DNA of 64,000 nucleotides from Gammaproteobacteria bacterium (GTDB taxonomy: Bacteria; Pseudomonadota; Gammaproteobacteria; Pseudomonadales; Azotimanducaceae). The notes beneath the pieces are model-generated. The model had not been told where the DNA came from. It was given only the letters and a program-made list of their open reading frames with translations, and ran no database searches. Made by a program: the position numbers and the translations under genes. Positions within the stretch are counted from its first letter, which is position 1. Each line of letters begins with the position of its first letter. This document shows, in pieces, positions 25,723-36,056 of the stretch. Location of the stretch: NCBI GenBank assembly GCA_002690865.1, contig NZGG01000046.1, positions 102,089-166,088 of the forward strand. The letters are read 5' to 3'.

Positions 25723-25798
25723 TGGCTGGGGTGGCAGGACTCGAACCTGCGCATGCAAGGATCAAAACCTTGTGCCTTACCAACTTGGCGACACCCCA
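25723..25798 (-). tRNA. tRNA-Gln (TTG)
   Basis: 76 bases with encoded CCA. Acceptor TGGGGTG pairs with CACCCCA, discriminator G. The anticodon stem CAAGG/CCTTG encloses TTTTGAT (anticodon TTG). The T arm is GCAGG-TTCGAGT-CCTGC. It starts 5 bases after the ispE stop and ends 21 bases before prs, so it lies inside an operon. Confidence 0.96.
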
Positions 25799-25803
25799 TT
25801 TAT

Positions 25804-26646
25804 TCAGTTTTGAAAAGACTTTCTATTCTGACTTAATGCATTCATTAATATAGATTGCCTTGTGCTTTTTGTTACAAATCCCTGCCAGACACTTCGGGAT
25901 AGTATTTCCTGAGCCTCGGCCTCATCATTAGTTTCGATAAATATACACGAACCGGTGCCCGTCATTCTAGCAGCACCCTGCTGCCTCAACCAGTCAATAA
26001 CGACTCCAACTTCAGGATACAGCCTACGAACCGAAGTTTCACAATCATTATCCAATATTTCTGTCTGCAAAAAACGCGCTATTGTGATGGGACTTGTATC
26101 TCGTGTCAAATCAGCGCTTTGGAAAACCTGGGCAGTAGAAATATTACATTCGGGCACAAGTATCAAATACCAAGCTTCCGCCAATTCAATAGGAGTTAAT
26201 TCCTCACCAATACCCTCCGCAAATGCGTTAAAGCCTTTCAGGAAAAATGGTACATCCGCCCCTAATTGAAGACCAACTTTCACTAGCTCTTCCTCCTGCA
26301 ACCCCAGCTTCCATAGCAAATTTAGACCATGAAGAGTTGTTGCCGCATCGGAGCTACCACCACCAAGACCAGCACCCTTAGGTATACACTTATGAACTGT
26401 AATCTCTACACCCGATGTATCGGCAACATCAGAGAGAAGCATCGCTGCTTTATATACAAGATTATCTTCCTGCCTAATACCTTCCATGTGAACACGAATA
26501 TCGTTTTTTACCTCTCTGAACGAGACAGTATCAGCAAGCTTCAAGAAACACATGGCACTTTGTATCTTATGGTAGCCATCTAAGCGTTGACCCAAAACAT
26601 GAAGAAATAAGTTGAGCTTAGCCGGCGCAGGTAAATTCAGTCTCAT
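25804..26646 (-). CDS. ispE: 4-diphosphocytidyl-2-C-methyl-D-erythritol kinase
   Basis: GHMP kinase of the MEP isoprenoid pathway, 280 residues. Lys10 (APAKLNLFLHV) and Asp131 (GADVPFFL) are the catalytic pair, and PKGAGLGGGSSDAA (89-102) is the ATP loop. A late GTGSCIFIE is also typical. The ATG at 26646 overlaps the lolB stop by one base (TGATG), so translation is coupled. A start four codons earlier is possible. Confidence 0.95.
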   Translation of the reverse strand: MRLNLPAPAKLNLFLHVLGQRLDGYHKIQSAMCFLKLADTVSFREVKNDIRVHMEGIRQEDNLVYKAAMLLSDVADTSGVEITVHKCIPKGAGLGGGSSDAATTLHGLNLLWKLGLQEEELVKVGLQLGADVPFFLKGFNAFAEGIGEELTPIELAEAWYLILVPECNISTAQVFQSADLTRDTSPITIARFLQTEILDNDCETSVRRLYPEVGVVIDWLRQQGAARMTGTGSCIFIETNDEAEAQEILSRSVWQGFVTKSTRQSILMNALSQNRKSFQN

Positions 26647-27155
26647 CAAACAAGCCAAGATTTAATTATTAAGGTTATTGTGATGTTGTCTCTCTCCAAT
26701 CTTATCTTCCTAGGTAATCGTTCCTCATACTTCAAAAAACTAACGCTCCAACCGTCCTGATCGAAACTGGTATCATCACCAACGAAAGCATAATCAGGGT
26801 TTGGCATGCCTCTAACCCAGAAAGTGAAATGCTTAAGTGGTAAAGGATATCCTATGTGATGATGAAGATTTTCAAAAGTCGTTGTTTGGGTTCTTTCAGG
26901 GGGTAATGTTATTTCAATCAAATCTTTATTGCCTTCAAGCTTCGCTAAGGGCAAACCAAAAGGACTACTCACTACAAACTTAAAATAGTCCTTACTATAA
27001 GTCCAATCAATGAAAGCGCTTCCATTGAATCTCGGCGACCTAACACTCATTTTACCTTCAAGACGCCCAACCTCTGAAGAGTTATCCTCCGAAATCAAAA
27101 TATTTGTACAACCACAAAGTATCAATGTGGTGAAAAATGTAAAAGAAAGTTTCAC
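26646..27155 (-). CDS. lolB: Outer-membrane lipoprotein receptor LolB
   Basis: 169 residues, small for LolB (about 190-205). Signal peptide with lipobox LCGC (lipid Cys16). It inserts lipoproteins delivered by LolA into the outer membrane. RLEGKMSVRSPRFNGSAFIDW and FGLPLAKLEG match the family's early strands, and the PLKHFTFWVRGMPNP stretch is characteristic. Position between the TPR lipoprotein and ispE is the standard gammaproteobacterial arrangement. Confidence 0.9.
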   Translation of the reverse strand: MKLSFTFFTTLILCGCTNILISEDNSSEVGRLEGKMSVRSPRFNGSAFIDWTYSKDYFKFVVSSPFGLPLAKLEGNKDLIEITLPPERTQTTTFENLHHHIGYPLPLKHFTFWVRGMPNPDYAFVGDDTSFDQDGWSVSFLKYEERLPRKIRLERDNITITLIIKSWLV

Positions 27156-27159
27156 TTGT

Positions 27160-28917
27160 TCACGGCGAAGTAAATTGCTTTATAACCCTTTTCAGGATCT
27201 CACTTTCTGGAGAAAGTTCTAACGCCTTCTCCCAAACTTTATTTGCCTCTTGTCGCTTTCCCGTAACCCAGAGCACTTCTCCCAAGTGAGCCGCAACTTC
27301 CTCATTTGGAAATAACCTTAGAGCTTGACGCAAGTAGGTAAGAGCCTCTTCAAAATTTTTTAATCTATATAGCACCCAACCAAGACTGTCGATAAAGGCT
27401 GCCTCTTCAGGCTTAATCGCCAGTGCTCTCTGTATGAGAGCTAAAGCTTCCTCATGCCTATCCGTTAGATCGGCCAAGGTATAACCTAACGCATTTAAAG
27501 CATCTGCATTTAGAGGATCTTTCGTAATTATCGATCTAAGATCACGTTCGAGGATATCTAACTTACCAAATTTTTGCCCTATCATTGCTCTGGAATAAAG
27601 TAAATCTAGGCTCTCTGGATTATCAGAGACGGCCCTATCCAATAAATGAAAAACCTCCTCCTCATAATTCCTATCACTAAGAATTTGAATCTCGAGAAAT
27701 ACTAGTTGCTCATGAAAATCTGGATGCTCCCTCCGCTTAAACTCCAAATAGTCTCGCATCTCTCTAATAAATCCTTGTTTAGCAAATATTGATGCAATTC
27801 GAAATTGTGCTGGAAGGAACTGATAACCTAAACCCATCTGCTTATATTCACTAAGAGCCTGTTCTAGATTCCCTTCTCTCTCAGCGATTATTCCTAAATA
27901 AAAATGCGCCTCATCAATCCTCCGGTTCCAACGCACCATATCTTCAAGATATCTCTTAGCACGATTGCTATCTCCAAGCTCTAAATTAATTAGAGCGATC
28001 GCAAATAAAGCGTCACCGTCACTAGGAAATTTCATCAAAATGCTCTCATATTGCTCCTTCGAACTTACTAATTCTCCAACTTCAAACAAGAACTGCGCAT
28101 ATATTAGCCTTAGTCGACGACTGTCTGGCAATTCCATTAACATTTCTTTTAAAAAGGCGTTAATTTCGGGTCCACGCTGCAGACCTTTAAGTGAATTAAC
28201 CTTTAAAAGTATTACATTTAAATCTGTCTTTCTCTCAAGAAGCTCATTTGCTATCATAAGCGCTCGCTCATACTGACCGTTTTGCTCAAACAAAACAGCT
28301 TGAGAAAATCGTAATTGCTCGTCTTTTGAGTCTAGGGCTAACATCTCGGTAATCGCCAGAAGTAAGGCATTTCTACTCGCTTGGTCTAAATTTTCTGCTT
28401 GAAAAGCAACAAGTTCAAAGTTGGCTAGACCACCGAGTCGCTTGATCGCCTCCATATGAAAAATTGCAGTCTCCAAGTCACCCGCGCGACGCAATTGGTC
28501 TGCTGCATATCTATGAGCATCTAGATTATCAGGATCCTCTTCCGCCCAAATTTGAGAAGTAATCAATGCAGATTCATAGTTTCGTAAATAGGATGCAAGA
28601 ATTGCTGCCCTACCAGCAACACCAGGATCACGGCTTGCTTTAGCTATATCTACATAATTTTTTAGAGCAAGGTCATAGCGACCTCGAAATCCCGCTACCT
28701 CAGCAAGCAGGAGGCTATAGAGATCACTTTCTTCAAACTTTGCAGTAGCGAATTCTGCAGCCTTAGGCTCCTGTATCTCAACTGCAACCGCCGATTCACT
28801 CAAATTAACCGTCTCAATAGCCGCTTGTTCTGGTGATACCGCTGTACACGCTGTTATAAGGCCTAAAAAAAATAGCAGGTATAACTCTCGGATTGAGTGT
28901 TCTCTTCTTTTATACAT
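27160..28917 (-). CDS. TPR-repeat lipoprotein upstream of lolB
   Basis: 585 residues from ATG 28917 (a TTG six codons earlier is possible). N-terminal signal peptide with lipobox LITAC (lipid Cys24 in this numbering), so membrane-anchored. The rest is tetratricopeptide repeats, best seen at the C-terminal end (ALNALGYTLADLTDRHEEAL, then FIDSLGWVLYRLKNFEEALT). Homologues next to lolB are common in Pseudomonas-like genomes; the function is not established. 4 bases separate it from lolB. Confidence 0.85.
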   Translation of the reverse strand: MYKRREHSIRELYLLFFLGLITACTAVSPEQAAIETVNLSESAVAVEIQEPKAAEFATAKFEESDLYSLLLAEVAGFRGRYDLALKNYVDIAKASRDPGVAGRAAILASYLRNYESALITSQIWAEEDPDNLDAHRYAADQLRRAGDLETAIFHMEAIKRLGGLANFELVAFQAENLDQASRNALLLAITEMLALDSKDEQLRFSQAVLFEQNGQYERALMIANELLERKTDLNVILLKVNSLKGLQRGPEINAFLKEMLMELPDSRRLRLIYAQFLFEVGELVSSKEQYESILMKFPSDGDALFAIALINLELGDSNRAKRYLEDMVRWNRRIDEAHFYLGIIAEREGNLEQALSEYKQMGLGYQFLPAQFRIASIFAKQGFIREMRDYLEFKRREHPDFHEQLVFLEIQILSDRNYEEEVFHLLDRAVSDNPESLDLLYSRAMIGQKFGKLDILERDLRSIITKDPLNADALNALGYTLADLTDRHEEALALIQRALAIKPEEAAFIDSLGWVLYRLKNFEEALTYLRQALRLFPNEEVAAHLGEVLWVTGKRQEANKVWEKALELSPESEILKRVIKQFTSP

Positions 28918-29095
28918 TTCAAATGATCCCAACAAACCTAAGACCCAACTATGTATTCGGCAGTTTAACCGACGTACAATAGTAATTTCGATCTTGTTGC
29001 TCTAACGTAGCATTATCGAATAAACACCTGCATTCTACGTTTACTGAACAGCTGAGTCATCCGCTAGTTAGATGCCTTTGAATGGTCATAACATA

Positions 29096-30355
29096 ATGGA
29101 ATTAACAGTAGTTGGCTTAAATCATCGCACTGCACCCGTTTCCCTGCGGGAACGCGTTGCTTTTCATACAGATCAGCTGGCTAGAGCGTTGCCAGCATTA
29201 AAAGAAGCTGGTAGCTATACAGAAGTCGCAATCTTATCGACATGCAATAGGACAGAAGCTCTAGTCTATGGGCAGCATCCAAATCCAGAGTTGGTCGTGG
29301 AATGGTTATCTGAGTTCCATGATATTTCAATTAAAGAATTAACACAGAGCACCTACTCATATGAGGGGAAAGAAGCTATCTTCCATATAATGCGTCTAGC
29401 GTGCGGCCTTGACTCTATGGTGCTCGGAGAACCCCAGATTTTTGGCCAATTCAAGAACTGCTTTAATCAAGCAAAAATACACAATACGATTGGCCCTAAC
29501 CTCCATAACCTGTCCCAAACGGCAAATAGGATTGCAAAACTAGTAAGAACAAAGACCGGCATTGGAGAAAACACAGTCTCTATAGCATCAACCTCTGTAA
29601 CACTAGCCAAACAACTTTTTACAGAAATTTCTAAATGCAATGCTCTGCTTATTGGTGCTGGCGAAACCATCGAACTCGTTGCTCAACATCTTCGAAATGC
29701 TGGGCTAGAAAAACTCGTAATTAGCAACCGAACATTTGCAAATGCACAAGAAATTGCTCAAAAATATAAGGCAGAAGCATTAGATCTCACTGCAATACCT
29801 CAAGCGCTAGAAAACAGTGACATCGTCATATCGTCAACTGGATCACCTCTGCCTGTTTTAGGGAAAGGGACTGTGGAGAGAGCGCTTAAACAGCGTCGAC
29901 ACAAACCAATTCTTATGGTCGATCTTGCAGTACCCCGCGATATCGAACCTGAAGTTTCCAGCCTACAAGACGTGTATTTATATAGCATCGATGATCTTCA
30001 GGATATTATTATGGGGAACATCGAATTGAGAAAACAAGCCGCTAATGAGGCAGAAGATCTTATTAAGCATTCCTTGAAAGAGTACTTTAGCAAACAAACT
30101 TCTGCTGAAGCACTTGATACCTTACGTCGCTTCCGCAAACATCACGAAAACTTTAAACAGTTAGAGCTTCAGAAGGCCCTAGCCAATTTAGCGAGGGGAG
30201 ATAATCCAGAGGCTGTAGTAACTAAATTGGCTAATCAGTTAACAAATAAAATTATTCATGGACCAAGCTTAAAAATCAAAGAATCTGGTTCTTTTCAAGG
30301 AACAGAGGTCTTGAATGTTATTGAGAACATTTTCCTACTGAAAGATGAGGAATAA
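29096..30355 (+). CDS. hemA: Glutamyl-tRNA reductase
   Basis: First step of the C5 pathway to haem: Glu-tRNA(Glu) to glutamate-1-semialdehyde with NADPH. 419 residues from ATG 29096, where the family N-terminus MELTVVGLNHRTAPVSLRER begins. An ATG at 29072 would add 8 residues. The nucleophile is Cys50 (LSTCNRTE), GEPQIFGQFK is the following signature, and the NADPH domain begins near 180 (ALLIGAGETIELVAQHL). Divergent from the TPR/lolB operon and followed 3 bases later by prfA. Confidence 0.96.
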   Translation: MELTVVGLNHRTAPVSLRERVAFHTDQLARALPALKEAGSYTEVAILSTCNRTEALVYGQHPNPELVVEWLSEFHDISIKELTQSTYSYEGKEAIFHIMRLACGLDSMVLGEPQIFGQFKNCFNQAKIHNTIGPNLHNLSQTANRIAKLVRTKTGIGENTVSIASTSVTLAKQLFTEISKCNALLIGAGETIELVAQHLRNAGLEKLVISNRTFANAQEIAQKYKAEALDLTAIPQALENSDIVISSTGSPLPVLGKGTVERALKQRRHKPILMVDLAVPRDIEPEVSSLQDVYLYSIDDLQDIIMGNIELRKQAANEAEDLIKHSLKEYFSKQTSAEALDTLRRFRKHHENFKQLELQKALANLARGDNPEAVVTKLANQLTNKIIHGPSLKIKESGSFQGTEVLNVIENIFLLKDEE

Positions 30356-30358
30356 AGC

Positions 30359-31447
30359 ATGAACCACGAACTCCAAAATAAGCTAGAACAACTTATTGAG
30401 CGCTATCAAGAACTAGGTGAGCTGCTTAGCGACAATGAAACCATCTCAAACCAAAATCTTTTCCGCTTATATGCGAAAGAATATGCCGAAATAGAACCTG
30501 TAGTCCTCGCTTACAGTGAGCGACAACAGCGAGCTCTTGAGCTAACAGAAGTAAAACAAATGACTAAGGATAGTGATCCAGACATCAGCGCAATGGCTAA
30601 TGAGGAAGTCAATAAGTTAGAAAATTTCATCACGATAATGGATAAAAAAATACAAGTTCTTCTTATTCCTCAAGATCCTAATGATAACAGTAATATTTTT
30701 TTAGAAATTCGGGCTGGAACAGGTGGTGATGAAGCTGCTATTTTTGCTGGCGATTTATTAAGGATGTATAGCCGTTTTGCTGAAACCAAAACCTGGCAAG
30801 TCGAACTTCTCAACGAACGCTTAGGAGAACATGGAGGTTACAAAGAAGTTATAGCTCGTATCACTGGTAAAGATGTTTATGCGAATTTGAAATTTGAATC
30901 TGGAGCACATCGCGTTCAGCGAGTACCTCGAACAGAATCCCAAGGAAGAGTCCATACGTCCGCATGCACCGTTGCAGTGCTTCCTGAGATTGATGATATC
31001 GATGAAGTGAAAATCAACAAAAATGATCTAAGAGTTGATACTTTTCGTGCCTCTGGTGCTGGTGGTCAACATGTCAACAAGACCGATTCCGCAGTTCGAT
31101 TAACGCACATACCTACTAGTATTGTGGTTGAATGCCAAGACGAGCGGTCACAACATAAAAATAAAGCGCGGGCAATGGGCCTTTTACAGGCAAAACTACT
31201 TGAGAATGCAAAGAGAAAACAAACAGCGGAGCAGGCTGAAACGAGGCGCAGTTTAGTTGGATCTGGTGATCGTTCTGAAAAAATACGAACCTATAATTTT
31301 CCAGATAGCCGTGTAACCGATCACAGGATAAATCTAACTTTGCATAGATTGACTCAAACCATAGCAGGAGAACTAGAGCCGATAATAAATCAATTGATGC
31401 AGGAGCATCAGGCAGATCAGCTAAGAAACCTTGGTTTCAGTGATTAA
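30359..31447 (+). CDS. prfA: Peptide chain release factor 1
   Basis: 362 residues. Recognises UAA and UAG. The GGQ loop for peptidyl-tRNA hydrolysis is at 235-237 ([15 protein letters not shown]), the expected substrate of PrmC encoded just after. The P-x-T codon-reading tripeptide reads PRT at 190-192 (E. coli has PAT). Standard hemA-prfA-prmC order. Confidence 0.97.
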   Translation: MNHELQNKLEQLIERYQELGELLSDNETISNQNLFRLYAKEYAEIEPVVLAYSERQQRALELTEVKQMTKDSDPDISAMANEEVNKLENFITIMDKKIQVLLIPQDPNDNSNIFLEIRAGTGGDEAAIFAGDLLRMYSRFAETKTWQVELLNERLGEHGGYKEVIARITGKDVYANLKFESGAHRVQRVPRTESQGRVHTSACTVAVLPEIDDIDEVKINKNDLRVDTFRASGAGGQHVNKTDSAVRLTHIPTSIVVECQDERSQHKNKARAMGLLQAKLLENAKRKQTAEQAETRRSLVGSGDRSEKIRTYNFPDSRVTDHRINLTLHRLTQTIAGELEPIINQLMQEHQADQLRNLGFSD

Positions 31448-31451
31448 GTCA

Positions 31452-32255
31452 ATGTCTACTGTCCATGAGCTTTTATCTAAAGCAGATAATATATCTCTTT
31501 TAGACTCTCAATTAATATTAGGATCTGTACTTGGTTGTAGTCGCACTTGGATTATCGCGCATCACAACGACGTAGTTTGCGAAAAAATACAGAAAAATTT
31601 TCTGAGTAAGCTGAAACGACGAATGGGAGGTGAACCAATTGCATACATACTCGGGTATCGAGAATTTTGGAGCCAGAATTTTTTAGTGGATAGAAACACC
31701 TTGATTCCGCGGCCAGAAACAGAATGCATGGTTGAAATAGCGCTCGAACAGCTACCCAATACCCCCACTACTGTGCTGGATCTTGGAACGGGATGTGGAG
31801 CAATAGGTATAACCCTCGCGACTGAGCGAGGCAACTGGCATATCATAGCGAATGACATTAGCGGTTCAGCCCTTAAAGTAGCGCAAAGAAACGCCTTCAA
31901 CACAAAAAATATAGCATTTTTCCGGGGTAATTGGTGCGAAGCTATAAGACCTGGCAGTATTAATCTTATTGTTTGCAACCCCCCTTATATTGAACGTAAT
32001 GACAATCATTTAAATCATCTTGAATATGAACCACTCAGCGCCCTGGTCTCTCCAGACCGCGGACTTTATGACTTGAGGCAGGTGATCAAAGAATCTCGTA
32101 GCCTCTTAGTCAAGGATGGGTTGCTAATCTTAGAACATGGCTATCTTCAACGGGATAAGGTTTATCAGCTCTTGCATAATCATGGCTACATCAACATAGA
32201 AATGTTCGATGATCTGAGCGGGAAACCTAGAATTGCGCTGGCGAGATTTCGATGA
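31452..32255 (+). CDS. prmC: Release factor glutamine methyltransferase
   Basis: 267 residues from ATG 31452. Methylates the GGQ glutamine of release factors using S-adenosylmethionine. DLGTGCGAIGI (110-120) binds SAM and NPPY (176-179) holds the glutamine. The start chosen lies just after the prfA stop; a TTG at 31431 inside prfA is possible. Its stop overlaps moeB (ATGA at 32252-32255). Confidence 0.95.
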   Translation: MSTVHELLSKADNISLLDSQLILGSVLGCSRTWIIAHHNDVVCEKIQKNFLSKLKRRMGGEPIAYILGYREFWSQNFLVDRNTLIPRPETECMVEIALEQLPNTPTTVLDLGTGCGAIGITLATERGNWHIIANDISGSALKVAQRNAFNTKNIAFFRGNWCEAIRPGSINLIVCNPPYIERNDNHLNHLEYEPLSALVSPDRGLYDLRQVIKESRSLLVKDGLLILEHGYLQRDKVYQLLHNHGYINIEMFDDLSGKPRIALARFR

Positions 32256-33010
32256 AAGACGAATCTTTACTGCGCTACAGTCGTCAGATAATGCTACCGG
32301 AAATCGGTATTGCAGGTCAGGAAAGATTACTCGACTCCCGGGTTCTAATTATGGGACTTGGTGGCTTAGGTTGCCCTGTGGCAATGTATTTAGCAGCCTC
32401 AGGCGTCGGACATCTTACGCTAGCAGATTTTGATATCGTTGAATTAAGTAATCTACAACGTCAGATCATTCATACGACCGAACGAATCGGTCTCAAAAAG
32501 GTAGAATCTGCTCGTATTGCAATTGAAGAACTTAACCCAAAGACTATAGTATCCTGTGTTGCAGAGAAGATGGATATCCATAAACTTCATAAGGAAATAG
32601 CCCACGCAGATATAGTGATTGATTGCACTGATAATTTTTTGACCCGTTTCGAAATTAACGAAGTCTGTGTCGCTACCAAAACCCCGCTAGTAAGTGGAGC
32701 AGCAATACGTCTGGAAGGACAAGTATTGGTATATGATCCGAGTATAGACTCATGCCCCTGTTACCGTTGTCTTCATGAAAACTCAAGAGAAGGGGCATTA
32801 AATTGTGCAGAGAATGGTGTAAGCGCAGTAACTGTTGGGGTTATAGGTACAATACAGGCTACTGAAGCTATTAAACTCCTTATTGGCTTTGGAGAAAGCC
32901 TCGCCGGTTACATACTTATTTTTGACGCGAAATATATGGAATGGAAAAAAATTAAATTAAACAAAAACTCAAAATGTAGTTGTTGTAGTATTACTGGTCA
33001 AGAAATTTAG
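32252..33010 (+). CDS. moeB: MoeB/ThiF-family adenylyltransferase
   Basis: 252 residues, E1-like. GLGGLG (35-40) is the nucleotide loop and [12 protein letters not shown] the N-terminal signature. Zinc cysteines are Cys170 and Cys173 (CYRC) with Cys242 and Cys245 (CSCC), and Cys185 sits in NCAENGV. It activates the C-terminus of a small sulfur carrier (MoaD or ThiS). No rhodanese domain is attached. Position after prmC is as in Pseudomonas. The 3' end overlaps the 3' end of lipA by 20 bases. Confidence 0.9.
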   Translation: MKDESLLRYSRQIMLPEIGIAGQERLLDSRVLIMGLGGLGCPVAMYLAASGVGHLTLADFDIVELSNLQRQIIHTTERIGLKKVESARIAIEELNPKTIVSCVAEKMDIHKLHKEIAHADIVIDCTDNFLTRFEINEVCVATKTPLVSGAAIRLEGQVLVYDPSIDSCPCYRCLHENSREGALNCAENGVSAVTVGVIGTIQATEAIKLLIGFGESLAGYILIFDAKYMEWKKIKLNKNSKCSCCSITGQEI

Positions 33011-33944
33011 CCTGCAAGTCAGCGTGATAAGAAGACCTCACCATGGGGCCACTTGCCACTGTTTTGAATCCTAATTGTTCCGCATAAGAACCGAGTGATT
33101 CAAACTCACTTGGATGCACGAATTTTTCGACGGCAAGATGATCCTTGCTCGGCTGTAAATATTGACCAAGAGTAACCATATCAACCTGATTTTCTAGCAA
33201 GTCTTTCAGCACACTTTTTATTTCTTCATTACTTTCTCCCAAACCTAACATTAGCCCTGATTTAGTCATGATAGTGGGGTTTTTTTCCTTGTAACGCTTA
33301 AGCAAAGCTAGCGACCATTCATAGTTAGCACCAGGACGTGCTTTCTTATAAAGTCTTGGAACTGTCTCTAAATTATGATTAAAAATATCTGGTGCAGATG
33401 ATGATAATCGTTCAATGGCAACCTCCATTCTTCCACGAAAGTCAGGTACTAATATTTCCAAGCGCACATTAGGCGTTTGCTGCCTTATGGCATCGATACA
33501 CTCTGCAAAGTGACCAGCACCACTATCTTTTAAATCATCTCGATCAACTGACGTCACAACGACATAATCCAACTCCATCTCAGCAATTGCGAGCGCAAGA
33601 TTTTTAGGTTCATTTGAATCCAATATATTTGGCTTACCATGCGCAACATCACAAAAAGGACAACGCCGTGTGCATATGTCACCCATAATCATAAACGTAG
33701 CCGTACCATGAGAAAAACACTCTGGCAAATTTGGACAGGTTGCTTCCTCACATACCGACGATAAATCTCTTGCACGCAATATTTTTTTAATTTTTTCAAT
33801 GCGCGGAGTAGCAGGGACTCTAACTCTGATCCAATCTGGTTTCCTTGGAATTTTTTCTGACGGAATTACCTTAATTGGAATTCGTCGTACCTTTTCAGAA
33901 CCACGTAACTTCTCACCCTGTACCAATCTAGTTCTTTTGACCAT
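32991..33944 (-). CDS. lipA: Lipoyl synthase
   Basis: 317-residue radical SAM enzyme that inserts two sulfurs into octanoyl groups. Auxiliary cluster cysteines are Cys65, Cys70 and Cys76 ([13 protein letters not shown]); the radical SAM cluster is Cys91, Cys95 and Cys98 (CTRRCPFC). VRSSYHAD near the end supplies the conserved serine. It is the last gene of a long minus-strand series and starts one base after lipB. Confidence 0.97.
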   Translation of the reverse strand: MVKRTRLVQGEKLRGSEKVRRIPIKVIPSEKIPRKPDWIRVRVPATPRIEKIKKILRARDLSSVCEEATCPNLPECFSHGTATFMIMGDICTRRCPFCDVAHGKPNILDSNEPKNLALAIAEMELDYVVVTSVDRDDLKDSGAGHFAECIDAIRQQTPNVRLEILVPDFRGRMEVAIERLSSSAPDIFNHNLETVPRLYKKARPGANYEWSLALLKRYKEKNPTIMTKSGLMLGLGESNEEIKSVLKDLLENQVDMVTLGQYLQPSKDHLAVEKFVHPSEFESLGSYAEQLGFKTVASGPMVRSSYHADLQAKFLDQ

Positions 33945-33945
33945 A

Positions 33946-34599
33946 TCAGATCGCTAACTTTTCTATTTCGAAAGAGGAATAATGGAATGCCCTTGTTACT
34001 TCCCGCACCAAACAACAGTGCAATCTTTCAATAACTGTATGTCCCCTTTCGCTGAATATATCAGTTACTTTTAAACCTCGGTACCCACAAGGATTGATGC
34101 GTGTAAAGGGCTCTAAATCCATATTCACATTCAAGCTAAAACCATGATATGTGCGGCCTTTACTCACTCTAAAACCCAGCGCTGCAATCTTCTTGTCATT
34201 TACATAAACACCATGAGCCCGCTCCTCAGAGTGACTATCAACACCTACCGAATGAAGCGCAGCAACAATTGCCGTCTCGATACCAGTTACTAGCTGCTTA
34301 ATACTAATACTTTTTCGTCTTAGATCTATCATCAAATAACCAACAATCTGACCAGGCCCGTGATACGTTACCTGTCCTCCTCTATCACAGCGCACCACTT
34401 CGATATTTTTTGGATCTAGAACATGCTTCTCTTTCGCAGCTTGGCCAAGAGTATATATAGACGGATGTTCGAGGAGCCAAAACTGATCTAAGGTATTCAA
34501 AGTACGATCGGCTGTGAAGGCTTTCATTCTACAAACTGTTTCGCTATACGGTTGCCTTCCTAATTTCTTTATAACTATAGTACTAGAAGAGACTCTCAT
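33946..34599 (-). CDS. lipB: Lipoyl(octanoyl) transferase
   Basis: 217 residues from ATG 34599. Transfers octanoyl from ACP to lipoyl domains via an acyl-Cys. [12 protein letters not shown] is at 73-84, Lys137 is in DKKIAALGF, and Cys171 is in INPCGYRG. The start overlaps the ybeD stop (ATGA), favouring it over a start eight codons upstream. Confidence 0.95.
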   Translation of the reverse strand: MRVSSSTIVIKKLGRQPYSETVCRMKAFTADRTLNTLDQFWLLEHPSIYTLGQAAKEKHVLDPKNIEVVRCDRGGQVTYHGPGQIVGYLMIDLRRKSISIKQLVTGIETAIVAALHSVGVDSHSEERAHGVYVNDKKIAALGFRVSKGRTYHGFSLNVNMDLEPFTRINPCGYRGLKVTDIFSERGHTVIERLHCCLVREVTRAFHYSSFEIEKLAI

Positions 34600-34856
34600 A
34601 AAACTAAACGAACCATAGAACAATTTTTTAGTTCCGCAAACATTGATTTTAGCTGTTGTTCGCCTTGGGCGAAAAACTGGAAGGTAATGGAGGTATATTT
34701 CCCTTCACGACTCATTCGCTCGCTAGTCTTTGCAAGCGACAAAGAAGGATCATATTTCAATAATATTTGCATCACGGTCATAAAAAACTTTGGCGATGTC
34801 GTACCAATGACTTTGATGGGGTACTCACAAGGAAATTGTATTTTCAAGTTTTCCAA
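34596..34856 (-). CDS. ybeD: DUF493/YbeD-family protein
   Basis: 86 residues with an ACT-like alpha/beta fold: IQFPCEYPIKVIGTTSPKF near the start and the YTSITFQFFAQGEQQL strand later. The conserved place between dacA and lipB supports the call. No defined molecular function is established; a link to lipoate metabolism is only suggested by position. Confidence 0.88.
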   Translation of the reverse strand: MENLKIQFPCEYPIKVIGTTSPKFFMTVMQILLKYDPSLSLAKTSERMSREGKYTSITFQFFAQGEQQLKSMFAELKNCSMVRLVL

Positions 34857-34866
34857 TGGGATTCTA

Positions 34867-36039
34867 TTATTCAGCCCTCAGTGGGTCGCCCCCGAATAGC
34901 CTGACAAAAAATAAGTGGATAGTGTCCCAAAATCGCCTGAATATACCAGCTTCTTCAACGGAGTTAAGTGCTACCAACGGAACCGCTAAAATTTCTTCTT
35001 CACCGAGAAAAACTGATAAACTGCCTAACTCTTGTCCCTCGCGCAGTGGAGCTTTTATCTCAGAATCTATCTCTAGGTTCGCCACCAAATCTCCTACAGA
35101 TCCATCAGGCACAGTTACCACAATATCTTCTGTCAGACCTAAATTGATCGTGTTATGCATGCCATTCCAGATACGAGCCTTACGTAACGACTCGTTTGAC
35201 CTATATAAATCAACGGTATCATAATAACGAAACCCATAAGCCAATAGCTTCTGACTTTCCTCCGCCCTTATCGCTTTAGACGTCGCTCCCATGACTACCG
35301 TAATCAGTCTCATTCCATCGCGAGCGGACGATGAAATTAAGCAATATCCGGCAGCCTCCGTGTGACCAGTTTTCACGCCGTCGACAGTTTTATCGCGAAA
35401 TAACAACGTATTTCTATTCCGTTGTGAAATACCATTATAGGTAAAGCTTTTTTCAGAGTACATTTTATAATGCTCTGGAAAATTGCCTATAAGCTCTTTA
35501 GTCAGAATAGCCAGATCTTGTGCGGAGGTATAATGATCCTCGTGGGGCCATCCGGTTGCATTAACAAAGTTAGTATTTAACATACCTAAACGAATAGCAT
35601 GCTTATTCATAAGATCTGCAAAAACATCTTCACCTCCCGCAATATATTCTGCAAGTGCAACACTAGCATCATTACCAGACTGGATAATAATCCCTCGCAT
35701 TAGATCTTCTAATTTTACTTTAGTACCTTCCTGAATAAACATTAAGGACCCTTTCATACGCCAAGCTTTTACGCTTACAGGAACATAATCAGACAAACTA
35801 ATTAAATTATTCTGGATTTGGAGAGCCCCAATATAACCGGTCATAATCTTAGTTAAACTGGCGGGAGGTAACCGCTGGCTGCTATTGTAATTAGCAAGGA
35901 CTTTCCCTGTCCTGCCATCTATGAGGATATAGGCCTCAGCAGATAACTGCGGAGGAGCGGGGATAATAGAACCACTAGCTGCACCAACAAAAAACAGCCA
36001 CAACTGCATTAATACTAGAGCAAAGAACCGAACAAACAT
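34867..36039 (-). CDS. dacA: D-alanyl-D-alanine carboxypeptidase (PBP5/6 type)
   Basis: 390 residues. Signal peptide about 1-23, periplasmic. Serine peptidase motifs are Ser61-x-x-Lys64 (SLTK), Ser121-Gly-Asn123 and Lys223-Thr-Gly225. A C-terminal beta domain (about 280-365) and final amphipathic segment (FRRFWDTIHLFFVRLFGG) would anchor it on the inner membrane. It trims the terminal D-Ala of pentapeptides. Lies between rlpA and ybeD. Confidence 0.95.
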   Translation of the reverse strand: MFVRFFALVLMQLWLFFVGAASGSIIPAPPQLSAEAYILIDGRTGKVLANYNSSQRLPPASLTKIMTGYIGALQIQNNLISLSDYVPVSVKAWRMKGSLMFIQEGTKVKLEDLMRGIIIQSGNDASVALAEYIAGGEDVFADLMNKHAIRLGMLNTNFVNATGWPHEDHYTSAQDLAILTKELIGNFPEHYKMYSEKSFTYNGISQRNRNTLLFRDKTVDGVKTGHTEAAGYCLISSSARDGMRLITVVMGATSKAIRAEESQKLLAYGFRYYDTVDLYRSNESLRKARIWNGMHNTINLGLTEDIVVTVPDGSVGDLVANLEIDSEIKAPLREGQELGSLSVFLGEEEILAVPLVALNSVEEAGIFRRFWDTIHLFFVRLFGGDPLRAE

Positions 36040-36056
36040 GATTAATCTTCCTTAGT

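Noticed and set aside
25702..25758. Prs N-terminal extension to an ATG at 25758
   Set aside because: It would translate through tRNA-Gln and adds residues absent from the family.
34856..35224. 122-codon frame opposite dacA
   Set aside because: Antisense shadow of a well supported gene, with no family resemblance.
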